Positions 9,061 to 18,093 of a stretch of DNA of 64,000 nucleotides are shown in pieces (within the stretch, counting starts at the first letter, position 1; each line of letters opens with the position of its first letter). The translations under genes and the position numbers were made by a program. Under the pieces are notes generated by a model. That model was not told where the DNA came from. It was given only the letters and a program-made list of their open reading frames with translations, and did no database searches. This DNA comes from Acidobacteria bacterium Ga0074141 (GTDB lineage Bacteria; Acidobacteriota; Blastocatellia; Pyrinomonadales; Pyrinomonadaceae). The DNA lies in contig LNDP01000024.1 of the NCBI GenBank assembly GCA_001464665.1, forward strand, positions 186,001 to 250,000. Direction: 5' to 3'.

Positions 9061-9738
9061 GTGTTCAAACGACAGAAAATGAAAGAAAAAGAGTTGGAAG
9101 ATCTGGAAAACGAAGAAGGCGAAGATTTGAAGATACCTGTAAACGACAAACGCCGGTTCGATGAAAGCGGCGAACGTAAGGCTGCCGACGCTACTGAAGC
9201 GAACTCGGTTGAGAGGGAGCCGCAGATCTCGCCGGCCGAGATCGAGCTTGCGGCTCGGCTGAAAGCTGAAACCGAAAGACGTGAAGCGGCCGAATCTAAG
9301 CTTGTCGGCGTTCAGGCGAAATTTGAGCAGGCAAAGGCCGATCTTGAGCGAGAAACGTCCGAAATGCGGGCTCGATTGATGAAGACGCTCGAGGATCGTG
9401 CGAGCCAGGGCAAGTTCAACTTTTTGCAGACGCTTTTGCCGGTGCTTGATAACCTGAACCTGGCAGTATCGGCGAGCGAGTCGGATGCTTCTGTTGAGAA
9501 TCTAAGGGACGGCGTACGCGGTGTTGCACGCTCGTTCGAGCAAGCTCTGGTAAGCGTTGGCGTTGAGCCCGTTGCTTCCGTCGGCGGAGATTTCGACCCT
9601 GAGATACATGAAGCGGTAGATATGATTCCAGTCGAGAGCGGGCAAGATGGCAAGGTGACTGCCGAGTATCAGAAGGGCTATCGTTTCGGCGACCGTTTGC
9701 TCCGCCCGGCTCGGGTTCAGGTAGGAAAAGCAAGCTAG
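9061..9738 (+). CDS. grpE: GrpE nucleotide-exchange factor of DnaK
   Basis: A 225-residue GrpE, which releases ADP from DnaK so that the chaperone cycle can turn over. The N-terminal third is charged and predicted to be flexible or coiled coil (ETERREAAESKLVGVQAKF). The central helical part has LLPVLDNLNLAV. The C-terminal beta-wing carries the family signature GGDFDPEIHEAVDMIPV and QKGYRFGDRLLRPARVQV. The open frame begins at GTG 9061; an in-frame ATG at 9079 is an equally plausible start and neither has a clear SD. dnaK and dnaJ are not in the window. Confidence 0.95.
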   Translation: MFKRQKMKEKELEDLENEEGEDLKIPVNDKRRFDESGERKAADATEANSVEREPQISPAEIELAARLKAETERREAAESKLVGVQAKFEQAKADLERETSEMRARLMKTLEDRASQGKFNFLQTLLPVLDNLNLAVSASESDASVENLRDGVRGVARSFEQALVSVGVEPVASVGGDFDPEIHEAVDMIPVESGQDGKVTAEYQKGYRFGDRLLRPARVQVGKAS

Positions 9739-9870
9739 CAGATAGCCGTCACTTAGGCCAATTGAAACTGGGTAAGATTTTTTCTCGTTTGTTTCCGTCA
9801 CGGGTGGTATCATTAAGGAGACATTTCCGCCGTTGCTCGCCCCCAACGTCCCGTCGAGAGTGTATTAAAT

Positions 9871-12150
9871 ATGGCAGACATAGACGCTTACAAAGATAAA
9901 TTCAGCGAAACCGGCCGCAGGATCCTCGAATCAGCTCTGGACGCTTCGCGACGGCGGGAGCAGAATTACGTCGCGGTCGAGCATGTGCTCCATGCACTCT
10001 CGAACGAAGAGGAAGAACTTTTCACCGCTACCATGCGCGATCTTGCGGTTGACCCAAGGTCCGTAAAGATCCTCATCGAGCGCAGGCTTGAGAGCGGCAG
10101 GCAACATTCGGGCAATGGCTTCCGGATCGCTCCGGAGACTACCGAACTCTTTAAGCGGGCGATGGACCGAGCCCGTTCACAGGGCCGGCGGGTCATCGAC
10201 GGCACAGACCTGTTTTACGTTCTTTCAAATGATGACCGAAGCGTTCTCGTAGATCTGTTGCAGAATCTCGGCGTTCCCGGTGAAGAGGTAGCACAGACCG
10301 CCCGTACGCGGATCCGAAAGCGCGAGAAAGAGGAAGAAAGAGTTCGCCAGAAATATGAGCTCCCGAATTTCCTTCGGCACTTCGGCGTTTCGATGAATAA
10401 GCTTGCTCGGCAGGACAAGATTCCGCCGACCATCGGCCGCGAGCAAGAGATCCGCCAGATGATCGAGATCCTCGCTCACCGCGAGCGGTCCAATTCGCCG
10501 ATGCTTGTAGGCGAACCGGGCGTCGGCAAGACTGCTGTGGTTGAAGGACTTGCCCGTTTGATCGAACTTGAACCGGATAAAGTCCCGGCAAGGCTGCGTG
10601 ATTCACACATAGTGCAGCTTCAAATGGGCGGCTTAGTCGCTGGCACAATGCTTCGCGGCATGTTTGAAGAGCGGATCAAAGGGATCATCGACGAGGTCAA
10701 AGAAAAGGACAACATAATCCTCTTCATTGATGAAGCGCACACGATCATCGGCGCCGGAGCCGCGATGGGCACGACATCCGACGCGGCAAATATGTTCAAG
10801 TCTTCGCTTGCCCGCGGCGAACTTCGGATCATCGGGGCGACCACGATGACCGAGTACAAGGAATTCATCGCAGAAGACGAAGCGCTTTCCCGAAGGTTCC
10901 GGCTCGTTAAGGTCGAGGAACCGACGATCGATGAGACCCGCAGGATTCTGATGGGCATCAAGCCTCGTCTTGAGAAAAATTACTCGGTAACCATTTCGGA
11001 AGAAGCGATAAATACCGCACTCGAAATGTCGCCGAGATATATCCGTCACCTGCATCTTCCCGATAAGGCGATCGGCTGGCTCGACACTGCTTCGGTCAAG
11101 GTCGAGATCAATGAGTCCGAAGATCATGTCGTGCAGCCGGAACACATTATCGATGTGATCTCGCAGGAATCCCGCATTCCAAAGGACATGATCTACCGCG
11201 ACACCTCCGACCGTTTTGCGACGATGGAGGACGACCTCGGGACGCGCGTCATTGGGCAAATTGAAGCGGTTCGGGCAGCAGCCGAGCGGCTGCGCTTGAA
11301 CAAAGGCCCCTTGAAAGAGAACTTTTACGCACCCGACGGCGTCCTGCTTTTCCTAGGACCAACCGGCGTTGGAAAGACCGAACTCGCAAAGGCGGTCGCT
11401 GAATTTATGTTCGGTGACGAAAGCAAAATGATCCGGATCGATCTTTCCGAATACGGTGACGGCACTGTCGGGATCGAGAAGTTGATCGGTATGCCGAGGG
11501 GCATTGTCGGCTCCGAACGCGGTGGTATATTGACCGAGCAACTGAGGGACAATCCTTACACGGTTCTTCTGCTTGATGAGGTCGAAAAGGCTTCGCCTTA
11601 CTTGATGAATCTGTTCCTTCAAGCCTTTGACGAAGGCTGGATCACGGACGGCCGCGGAAAGAAAGTTTACTTGTCTGACGCGATCGTTATCATGACCTCG
11701 AATTTAGGCTCAGAGAATTTCAAGAAATTCGAGAAACCTCTCGGTTTTGGGACGAAGTCGATCGTCGAGGTCAAAGCCATCAAGAATGAAGTAATGAAGG
11801 CGGCTGAAACGCGGTTCACACCCGAATTTCGAAATCGCATAGACGAAATAATAGTCTTTTCACCGCTGACAATGGATGAGGTGCGCGAAATAGCAAGGCT
11901 GTATCTCAACAAAATGCAGCGGCATATGGAACGCCAGGGCAAGCTGATCGAAGTTACGGATGAGGCAATCGACCTCCTGACCGAAAATGGCTTCAGTCCG
12001 ACGTACGGGGCCCGTTTCCTCAAACGGCATATTGATCAGAAGGTCAAACTGCCGATGACAAACATCTGGAAGACCGGAATGCGTTTCAAAGTTGATGCTG
12101 AGAACGGCGAGATCGCTGTCAGGGCCACAGACGGGTTCAGCCTCAACTGA
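9871..12150 (+). CDS. Clp AAA+ unfoldase of ClpA/ClpC type, without middle domain
   Basis: A 759-residue double-AAA+ protein. An N-terminal Clp repeat domain (1-150) precedes ATPase 1 (GEPGVGKT near 214; LFIDEAHTIIGAG) and ATPase 2 (GPTGVGKT near 495; LLLDEVEKASP). The ATPase domains are joined by a short linker with no ClpB/ClpC-type coiled coil, so its build is ClpA-like. After the second sensor region (TSNLGSENFKK) a PLGFG segment near 623 supplies an L-G-F tripeptide, the kind used by ClpA, ClpX and ClpC to dock ClpP. I therefore infer a ClpP-partner unfoldase. clpP and clpS are not nearby. It is the last gene of the proteostasis cluster. Confidence 0.88.
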   Translation: MADIDAYKDKFSETGRRILESALDASRRREQNYVAVEHVLHALSNEEEELFTATMRDLAVDPRSVKILIERRLESGRQHSGNGFRIAPETTELFKRAMDRARSQGRRVIDGTDLFYVLSNDDRSVLVDLLQNLGVPGEEVAQTARTRIRKREKEEERVRQKYELPNFLRHFGVSMNKLARQDKIPPTIGREQEIRQMIEILAHRERSNSPMLVGEPGVGKTAVVEGLARLIELEPDKVPARLRDSHIVQLQMGGLVAGTMLRGMFEERIKGIIDEVKEKDNIILFIDEAHTIIGAGAAMGTTSDAANMFKSSLARGELRIIGATTMTEYKEFIAEDEALSRRFRLVKVEEPTIDETRRILMGIKPRLEKNYSVTISEEAINTALEMSPRYIRHLHLPDKAIGWLDTASVKVEINESEDHVVQPEHIIDVISQESRIPKDMIYRDTSDRFATMEDDLGTRVIGQIEAVRAAAERLRLNKGPLKENFYAPDGVLLFLGPTGVGKTELAKAVAEFMFGDESKMIRIDLSEYGDGTVGIEKLIGMPRGIVGSERGGILTEQLRDNPYTVLLLDEVEKASPYLMNLFLQAFDEGWITDGRGKKVYLSDAIVIMTSNLGSENFKKFEKPLGFGTKSIVEVKAIKNEVMKAAETRFTPEFRNRIDEIIVFSPLTMDEVREIARLYLNKMQRHMERQGKLIEVTDEAIDLLTENGFSPTYGARFLKRHIDQKVKLPMTNIWKTGMRFKVDAENGEIAVRATDGFSLN

Positions 12151-12174
12151 GGTAGATAGAATTTCAGATTACGG

Positions 12175-12212
12175 CGGCCCTGATGGTAACATTCCCTCAG
12201 GGCCGTATTTTT
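12175..12212 (+). terminator. Rho-independent terminator after the clp cluster
   Basis: CGGCCCTGA (12175-12183) and TCAGGGCCG (12197-12205) form a perfect 9-bp GC-rich stem with a 13-base loop, followed by TATTTTT. It lies 25 bases after the stop of the last Clp gene and ends the proteostasis transcription unit. Confidence 0.85.
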
Positions 12213-12279
12213 AGAGCGAGATTCGCTGGATCAACAGGAGACGGCCCGCTTGGAATCTATTTTTTCTACAGTGACGATT

Positions 12280-12933
12280 ATGAAGGTCAAGCTCTTTGCG
12301 GCACTCGCTTCTTTGTTTCTTGTAACGTTTACAGTTGGGGCGGAGGCACAGGCTCCGGCTTCTGCGGCTTCTGGGGCTTTGCGTGTGCGTGAACATCAGA
12401 TTCTCGATACGCCGCGGGCACCTTATACCGTACAGGCACGGGAGAACCAGATCCAAGGAATTGTAAGTCTCCAGGTCGAGCTTAAGGCCAACGGAAGTGT
12501 AGGCGAGATCACGCCGCTCTCGACATTGCCGCACGGCCTTACCGAGCAGGCACTTTCATCTGCTCGGAACCTGCGATTTCGTCCGAAAATGATCGACGGC
12601 GTTCCGGTGGACGTCTCGGTAACCGTCAATTATCGTTTTTCCCTTTATCACTCGAACACTGATCCTGACATTGAAACGAGGGCCCAGATCACCTCGTTGC
12701 CGCGGCCAGCGATCAAACGAAGCGAGCTTCCGCCGTCCGCGAATGGCAGGATCAAGGTTGAGCTTTTTCTGGGACCGGATGGCCAGGTCAGTGTCTTTCA
12801 GTACATTACTGAACTGTCTACAGAGCTAAAGGGTAGACTCAATACAGCGGTACGCGATGTGAAGTTTAAGCCGGCCGTGCTTAAGAATGGTAAAAGAACC
12901 GGAGTCACAATGGTCGTCGAGTATGTGATCTAA
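12280..12933 (+). CDS. Secreted protein with two TonB-C-like domains
   Basis: About 217 residues from the ATG at 12280, which gives a clean signal peptide (MKVKLFAALASLFLVTFTVG, then AEAQA). The mature part contains two copies of a TonB C-terminal-like beta-alpha-beta fold. The first has VSLQVELKANGSVGEI...ARNLRFRP, and the second has IKVELFLGPDGQVSVF...VRDVKFKPAV. Such TonB-C modules bind peptidoglycan or partner proteins; here there is no TM anchor and no Pro-rich linker, so it is not a classical TonB. A further upstream TTG (12250) is open but would spoil the signal peptide. It is 6 bases ahead of the next secreted protein, so likely co-transcribed. Confidence 0.75.
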   Translation: MKVKLFAALASLFLVTFTVGAEAQAPASAASGALRVREHQILDTPRAPYTVQARENQIQGIVSLQVELKANGSVGEITPLSTLPHGLTEQALSSARNLRFRPKMIDGVPVDVSVTVNYRFSLYHSNTDPDIETRAQITSLPRPAIKRSELPPSANGRIKVELFLGPDGQVSVFQYITELSTELKGRLNTAVRDVKFKPAVLKNGKRTGVTMVVEYVI

Positions 12934-12939
12934 GAAGTT

Positions 12940-13734
12940 ATGTTCGCAGTTAGAACCTGTTGCCTTGCTCTTCTCCTGTTCGTTTCGTTTGTGAATCCGG
13001 CCGATGTTGTTGGACAAAGAGCCGAAGAACCCGATCCCGAGACGATCCTGAAGAAAGCTGTTGATTTCGTCGGCGGAGAGAAATACCTGAATGCAAAAAA
13101 TCAGGTTAGCCGCGGAAAATTTAGCGTTATCCGCGATGGTGCGGTCATTTCCTTCCAGTCCTTTCATGACGTCATAGTTTTCCCCGATACAGAACGAACG
13201 GAATTCAAGGCCGGCAAGATCGTCACCGTACAAACCAACACTGGAGACACCGGTTGGATCTTCGACGGAAATCTCGATAAGATCAGCGACCAGACCGAAG
13301 AGCAGGTCGCAAACTTCAAACGCGGGATGCGCGTAAGCCTGGATAATCTTCTCCGCGGCCACTGGCGGGGCAAGGCAACGCTCGGATACGTTGGGCGCCG
13401 GCCCGCATCGCTTGGTAAACGTAACGATGTTTTGCGACTCACTTACGAAGACGGATTCGCGGTTGAATTTGAAATAGCCGATGACGGAACACCGATGAAG
13501 GCCATCTCGAAACGCCTGAACCCCGACGGAGAGGAGATCATAGAAGAAGACCGATACGCCCAGTTTATCGAGAACGGCGGCATCCGCTCGCCGTTCATCA
13601 TTGATCGCGTGAACAACGGGGTGCAGATGTCACGTATCAACTATCAGTCGATAGAATTTAACTCTCGAATCCCCGAAAATTACTTCAGCAACCCGGCAAC
13701 GGCAAAAGACCTAAAAAAGAGCCTTCAGTTATAG
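12940..13734 (+). CDS. Secreted protein of unknown function, LolA/LolB-like shape
   Basis: A 264-residue protein with a signal peptide (MFAVRTCCLALLLFVSFVN). The opening 'PETILKKAVDFVGGEKYLNAKNQ' region followed by alternating strands resembles outer-membrane lipoprotein-sorting-like proteins common in acidobacteria, where a helix carries the phrase 'ldkal.alGG...l..i'. No catalytic motif is visible. It follows the TonB-C-like gene after 6 bases and converges on the S74-domain gene. Probably a periplasmic lipid- or ligand-handling protein; the assignment is weak. Confidence 0.6.
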   Translation: MFAVRTCCLALLLFVSFVNPADVVGQRAEEPDPETILKKAVDFVGGEKYLNAKNQVSRGKFSVIRDGAVISFQSFHDVIVFPDTERTEFKAGKIVTVQTNTGDTGWIFDGNLDKISDQTEEQVANFKRGMRVSLDNLLRGHWRGKATLGYVGRRPASLGKRNDVLRLTYEDGFAVEFEIADDGTPMKAISKRLNPDGEEIIEEDRYAQFIENGGIRSPFIIDRVNNGVQMSRINYQSIEFNSRIPENYFSNPATAKDLKKSLQL

Positions 13735-13746
13735 AGATTGTATATT

Positions 13747-15525
13747 TCATTTTTGCCTGCACACCTCAGCTTCAGGCTTTATTTCACAGATCACAAGCGA
13801 AAGCTGATCAATGCGGGCTTGTTGTTCCCGAATTAATTTCTGCATATCTTCGATCTGAGTCTGCTGTTCGCGGAAGGCGTTGACGAAGGCGACGCTCAGG
13901 CGGTCGTACTTGATGCCCTCGACCTCGCCCTTGTCGTTGTAGGTTACGAACCGCAGATCGATCTTTGCGACGTCTTCGGCCCCGAAGCCGACATCTTTGT
14001 TGCCGTCTGTCTTCCATTCGTACGCTATCGGCCGTAGCTGGCGAACGAACGATAGCCCCGGAGCAAACGGGGCAACGTTCTTCTTGTAGCGGAGCGACGA
14101 TGAGCAGAATGCGATCTCCTGGTCTGCATTGCGGCATAACGCGGTGCCGCCCGTAGTCCCGAGCACGCGAACATCGACGGTGCCGCCCGCGTTGATCGCA
14201 AACTGGGTGGAACCGTTCCCTTCGCGGACGACAATGGCGCCACCGGTGGGCCGATTGATATAAACATCGTTGTCGGTGCCGCGGAGCGTGTAGTTGAGAC
14301 AATTACCGAACGCGCCATTCAGACCGATCGCCACCGTTGTTGTAGCCGCGCAATTTGCGTCTCCAAACAAAACGTTCCCGCCGTTCGTCGCTATATCAAG
14401 CAGTGCCGATGGTGCCGTCGTGCCGATCCCAACGTTTACGTTTGCAGTTGCGCCATTGACTCCGGGAACTGAGCCGAGGACGAGCGAGTTGCCTTGGGTC
14501 ACCGTTGCCCTGGCACCTATCGCCGTTGCGTTATCGAGCCCGGATGTAACTCTCGCGAACGATCCGAGAAGAGTGTTTCTGTCACCGCCGACAGATGGCC
14601 CCGTAAAGTCAGCGTCGTTTCCCACGAATGTGTTTTGGCTGCCTGTGTTGTTTGCTGATCCGGCCCCTCGGCCAAAGAATGCGTTAAAGGACCCACCTAC
14701 GTTACCGTTACCGGCCAGGGACCCGAAGAAGGAGTTGTCGCTGCCCGTCGTGTTTTGGAAGCCCGCCTGCCTTCCGAAAAAGGAATTGCTTGTGCCCGTT
14801 GAGTTGTCCACTCCAGAGTTGACCCCGACGAATGTATTCAGGCCGGCATTGTCGGTAAACAATACCCGAGATCCATTGACGTTGTAATGTGTAAGGGTGT
14901 TGACCACGTTGCCACGCAGCGTACCGCCAACGAAGCCATTCCCGGATATACTGAAACGGGCTGATGGCTGTGGTGCCGAGTCCTGGTTCTGAATGTAGTT
15001 CGCACTGCCTGCTGTCGGTGGCCGGGCGTCGGAGAGCCGTGCGTCGCCCGTCAGCACGTACTGATTCGCAGCCAGGCCGCCTAGATTCAAGGCATTGTTC
15101 GCAGTAGTTGCATTTGTAGCTGTTGCGGCAGTTTGTGAGGTTATGCTGTAGACCGCCTGAGGCGTGCTAAGCACCGGCTGACGCGACAGCAATGTCGTAT
15201 ACGTTGACCCTCCCACGGGCTTGACTCGAACCTCAATGAACCGTTGTTCCCCATTGAACTGAGTACCGAAATTGAAAGCTGCCGTAAAGAGACCATTCGT
15301 TACCGGTACGTTCAATTGTGTGGAGAGTGCTAGCTGTGTCCCCCCAACGAAGGCATCGAAGAGCGCGAGCTGAATGTCATACGCACCATTTGCCGGTGCT
15401 CCACTGACGGTCAAATTCCCTTGGTAAGAGAATATTGTTGGTAGGGGGCTGCCAACGTCTGATTGAGAGATAACGGGAGCTGTAAGGATCAGCAACAACA
15501 GCATTGATCGTGAAATGAGTTTCAT
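13747..15525 (-). CDS. Secreted fibre-like protein with C-terminal S74 chaperone domain
   Basis: A 592-residue protein with a signal peptide (MKLISRSMLLLLILTAPV). Residues from about 220 to 340 are Gly/Asn/Ser-rich repeats (variants of 'NTFVGxxAG', 'SFFGxxAG') like the head repeats of trimeric adhesins. The C-terminus from about 475 is an intramolecular chaperone/auto-protease of the Peptidase S74 family (SSSLRYKKNVAPF, LRPIAYEWK, GFGAEDV, YDRLSVAFVNAFREQ). It ends in a coiled coil suited to trimerisation. In phage tail fibres this domain cuts itself off after folding. Here it is probably a surface-exposed trimeric fibre. It is unrelated to phage genes nearby, since none were seen. Confidence 0.82.
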   Translation of the reverse strand: MKLISRSMLLLLILTAPVISQSDVGSPLPTIFSYQGNLTVSGAPANGAYDIQLALFDAFVGGTQLALSTQLNVPVTNGLFTAAFNFGTQFNGEQRFIEVRVKPVGGSTYTTLLSRQPVLSTPQAVYSITSQTAATATNATTANNALNLGGLAANQYVLTGDARLSDARPPTAGSANYIQNQDSAPQPSARFSISGNGFVGGTLRGNVVNTLTHYNVNGSRVLFTDNAGLNTFVGVNSGVDNSTGTSNSFFGRQAGFQNTTGSDNSFFGSLAGNGNVGGSFNAFFGRGAGSANNTGSQNTFVGNDADFTGPSVGGDRNTLLGSFARVTSGLDNATAIGARATVTQGNSLVLGSVPGVNGATANVNVGIGTTAPSALLDIATNGGNVLFGDANCAATTTVAIGLNGAFGNCLNYTLRGTDNDVYINRPTGGAIVVREGNGSTQFAINAGGTVDVRVLGTTGGTALCRNADQEIAFCSSSLRYKKNVAPFAPGLSFVRQLRPIAYEWKTDGNKDVGFGAEDVAKIDLRFVTYNDKGEVEGIKYDRLSVAFVNAFREQQTQIEDMQKLIREQQARIDQLSLVICEIKPEAEVCRQK

Positions 15526-15635
15526 ATTGTTTTGTACCGTCTCTTTGAATTCGGAGCTTTATCGCGAATACGCCTTCGGATCCGGTTGAGTGCGGTCCTT
15601 TTTCGTCAACCGAAAGTTCTAGTTGTCTGCGCTAT

Positions 15636-15959
15636 CTAAGCCACGACCGGGGGCTTTGCTGGGCCGTGGTGAGCAGGAGCGGTCACATCTCCATCAAATT
15701 CACGACTTAGCGACCGTTCGCACACAAGGATCACGCCCGCACTTGGCTCAACGACATGCACTCCGCTGTTCTCTATCAAGCGGAAAATGGCGTCGGACCG
15801 ATCTCCGGTGACGGCCGACGCCGCTTCGACGGAGATCATTCCTGTCTCTCCGCCGCAGAACTCACAGAATCCTCGCATTGTCCGGGAGCCGCCGAAAGTG
15901 TATGTGACCCGATCGTAAGTCTCAGTTGAGACCAAAATTCTCTTTGCTTTTGCCGGCAT
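15636..15959 (-). CDS. Small protein with CxxC motif, unknown
   Basis: A 107-residue protein with a basic start (MPAKAKRILVSTETYDR), a single CEFCGGE motif near residue 32 that could hold a metal or be redox-active with one more pair, and a Pro/His-rich tail. No signal peptide. It is followed 110 bases downstream by the S74 fibre gene on the same strand. The gap holds a 7-bp hairpin (CGGTTGA 15583-15589, TCAACCG 15606-15612). I do not recognise the family. Coding is supported by length, composition and its isolated position on this strand. Confidence 0.5.
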   Translation of the reverse strand: MPAKAKRILVSTETYDRVTYTFGGSRTMRGFCEFCGGETGMISVEAASAVTGDRSDAIFRLIENSGVHVVEPSAGVILVCERSLSREFDGDVTAPAHHGPAKPPVVA

Positions 15960-16121
15960 TTGGTTTACAATTCGGGCTCAAAGACGGAAACGATCAGCCT
16001 GCAACCGGATCATCTCCGCCTGTTTGCCCGATCAACGTGTTTGCTGACAAGCAAATAGTAATTGGAGACCAGAAACTTGTCTTGAACTAAAACTCCTTTT
16101 GTTCTCCTTTGGTCTTTCGGT

Positions 16122-18038
16122 ATGAATATCGCAAATAATGACAATAAGTTACGGGTTTTCGGCGAGTTTCAGCTGGATGTTGAGGAGCGAGTGCTCCGGC
16201 ACAGCGGACGCCCGGTCGATATCCAAATGAAGGAGATCGAGATCCTTTTGACGCTGACGGAATCCCCGGGCCGGCTTGTCACAAAGCAGGAGTTGATCGA
16301 ACGCGTCTGGCCTGACGCTTTTGTTGAGGAGAGCAATCTCTCGCGGCATATCTACCGTCTTCGCCGCATTTTCGAAGAACTCGGCGAAAGCGGCAAAATG
16401 ATCCAGACCGTGCCGCGGAGAGGATATCGCCTTGCGCTTCCGCTCGCCGCCGAAAATGCTATGCTGACGATCGAAAGGCACTCAGTCACCAGGACACTGA
16501 TCGAAGAGATAGAGCATAGTGACCCGCCGGATCGCCAGCCTAAGACCTACGGCTCCGTGTCCGCCCAGCAGAGGAGAAGCCTTCCACAACTTGCGACCAT
16601 TGGCTTAGCCATCCTTTTGGTTCTAACAGGCTCGCTCGGTTTTCTTGCAATGCGAACTAACGAACCCTCTTTGCCTTATCGGCCTGGCTCACTGGCCGTG
16701 CTACCGTTCCGTGGTGCTGTAACGGAGTCTGAGGATGAGCGTTTTGGAGTAGCGATCGCAGAATCGATCGCGGGAACTCTCGGCAGGCAGAACCAGATCA
16801 CCGTCCGGTCAGTTAACTCGTCCGTCACCACGGCTGCGGGTCCTAGCCAAGCCGGAGAGATCGGCCGGGAAGCTCAGGTTGATGCTGTTCTGGTCGGCGA
16901 ATACACGAATTCAACGGGCGGTATTTCGTTGAAGGCTGAACTCATCCGGGTTGCCGATGGCAGCGTTGTCTGGGCTTCAGAGCTTGAAAGCTCTGACGGC
17001 GATTTTTTCAAGCTCCAAGAAACCCTTGCCCATTTGCTAGCCAAGTCTATGGCAATAGACCTGCATGTTCATCCGAACGGGCGTGCAACGGCTTCGATGC
17101 CGGTCAGGCCCGATGCCCAAAAGCTTTACATGCAGGGCCGTTATTTTTGGAGCAAGCGCGACTATGACAGCCTCATCGAATCCCAGAGGCTTTTCAAAGA
17201 AGCGGCCGAGGCCGATCCGAATTTTGCTCTGGCCTATGTCGGCCTTGCTGATTCAAAGATGTTTCGTGAGGACCCAACCGAATCTCTAGTCGCGGTCAAC
17301 CGGGCGATTGCCCTTGCCCCGAACCTCGGCGAAGCGTTCGCGACACGGGGTTTTATCAAAATGTTCCATTTCTGGGAATGGGACGCGGCAGAGAGCGACC
17401 TGAAACGTGCCATCGAACTTTCCCCAAACAATGGCTCGGCAAGACAATGGTACGGCCTACTGTTGGCCGTCAAGCGTAGATTTGACGAAGCTGAGTTACA
17501 AATGAGCTCCGCGGTTCAGATCGATCCGACGTCGCCAAATTTCTTGGCCGACCTCGGCATGGTGCATTATTTTTCGCATGAACTTGATAGGGCAGTAAAT
17601 TCGTGTCGTGAGGCTCTTAGGCTGGACGAAGAGTTCCATTTTGCTCACGGTTGCCTTTCAGATCTTTACTTCTTTACTGGTGACCATGAATCGATGATCC
17701 GCCACAGTTACGTCGTAACAGGGAAGATCTCGCCGGGTTCTTCCTCGAACACCGACCTTTCTATGGCGAATGCCGCTTCGGGAGCACGGGATGTGCAAAA
17801 GTATCTGGAAAGCCTGATCCAGCAGGTTGAATCGACCAAAGACCGCAACGGCAACCGTCACATCGCGAAGGCAAGGGCAGAATTGAAACTCGGTTACCCC
17901 GACCGGGCGATAGCGTCCTTGAACCGAGCCGTGGATGAACGGGCGTTTCTTTCACCATACGTGAATGCCGACCCGATCTGGGATCCGCTCCGCGAACGGC
18001 AGGATTTCAAGAACTTGATTGCACGCTTAAGGCTATGA
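16122..18038 (+). CDS. Membrane-bound winged-helix regulator with TPR sensor (CadC-like)
   Basis: A 638-residue transcription regulator. Residues 10-104 are an OmpR/PhoB-type winged helix (FGEFQLDVEERVLRHSG, VWPDAFVEESNLSRHIYRLR, TVPRRGYRL). A linker and a single membrane segment follow at about 157-177 (ATIGLAILLVLTGSLGFLA). The extracytoplasmic part has a FlgO/TolB-N-like domain (SLAVLPFRG; about 190-330) and then TPR repeats (about 335-560). DNA binding in the cytoplasm would be driven directly by a periplasmic signal, without phosphorylation, as in CadC and ToxR. The target genes are unknown. It ends at a bidirectional terminator. Confidence 0.9.
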   Translation: MNIANNDNKLRVFGEFQLDVEERVLRHSGRPVDIQMKEIEILLTLTESPGRLVTKQELIERVWPDAFVEESNLSRHIYRLRRIFEELGESGKMIQTVPRRGYRLALPLAAENAMLTIERHSVTRTLIEEIEHSDPPDRQPKTYGSVSAQQRRSLPQLATIGLAILLVLTGSLGFLAMRTNEPSLPYRPGSLAVLPFRGAVTESEDERFGVAIAESIAGTLGRQNQITVRSVNSSVTTAAGPSQAGEIGREAQVDAVLVGEYTNSTGGISLKAELIRVADGSVVWASELESSDGDFFKLQETLAHLLAKSMAIDLHVHPNGRATASMPVRPDAQKLYMQGRYFWSKRDYDSLIESQRLFKEAAEADPNFALAYVGLADSKMFREDPTESLVAVNRAIALAPNLGEAFATRGFIKMFHFWEWDAAESDLKRAIELSPNNGSARQWYGLLLAVKRRFDEAELQMSSAVQIDPTSPNFLADLGMVHYFSHELDRAVNSCREALRLDEEFHFAHGCLSDLYFFTGDHESMIRHSYVVTGKISPGSSSNTDLSMANAASGARDVQKYLESLIQQVESTKDRNGNRHIAKARAELKLGYPDRAIASLNRAVDERAFLSPYVNADPIWDPLRERQDFKNLIARLRL

Positions 18039-18042
18039 AAAA

Positions 18043-18071
18043 GGCGGCCACGACTGGCCGCCCCTTTTCTT
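18043..18071. terminator. Bidirectional rho-independent terminator
   Basis: GGCGGCCA (18043-18050), loop CGAC, TGGCCGCC (18055-18062), followed by CCTTTTCTT on the plus strand and, read on the minus strand, by TTTTTC. It begins 4 bases after the stop of the regulator gene and precedes the end of the converging RNase E/G gene, so it can serve both transcripts. Confidence 0.88.
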
Positions 18072-18093
18072 ACAAGCTCCGCTGGCATAAGGA

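Noticed and set aside
12183-12392. A 69-residue plus-strand ORF before the TonB-C-like gene
   Set aside because: It overlaps the terminator T-run and the signal peptide region of the real gene in another frame.
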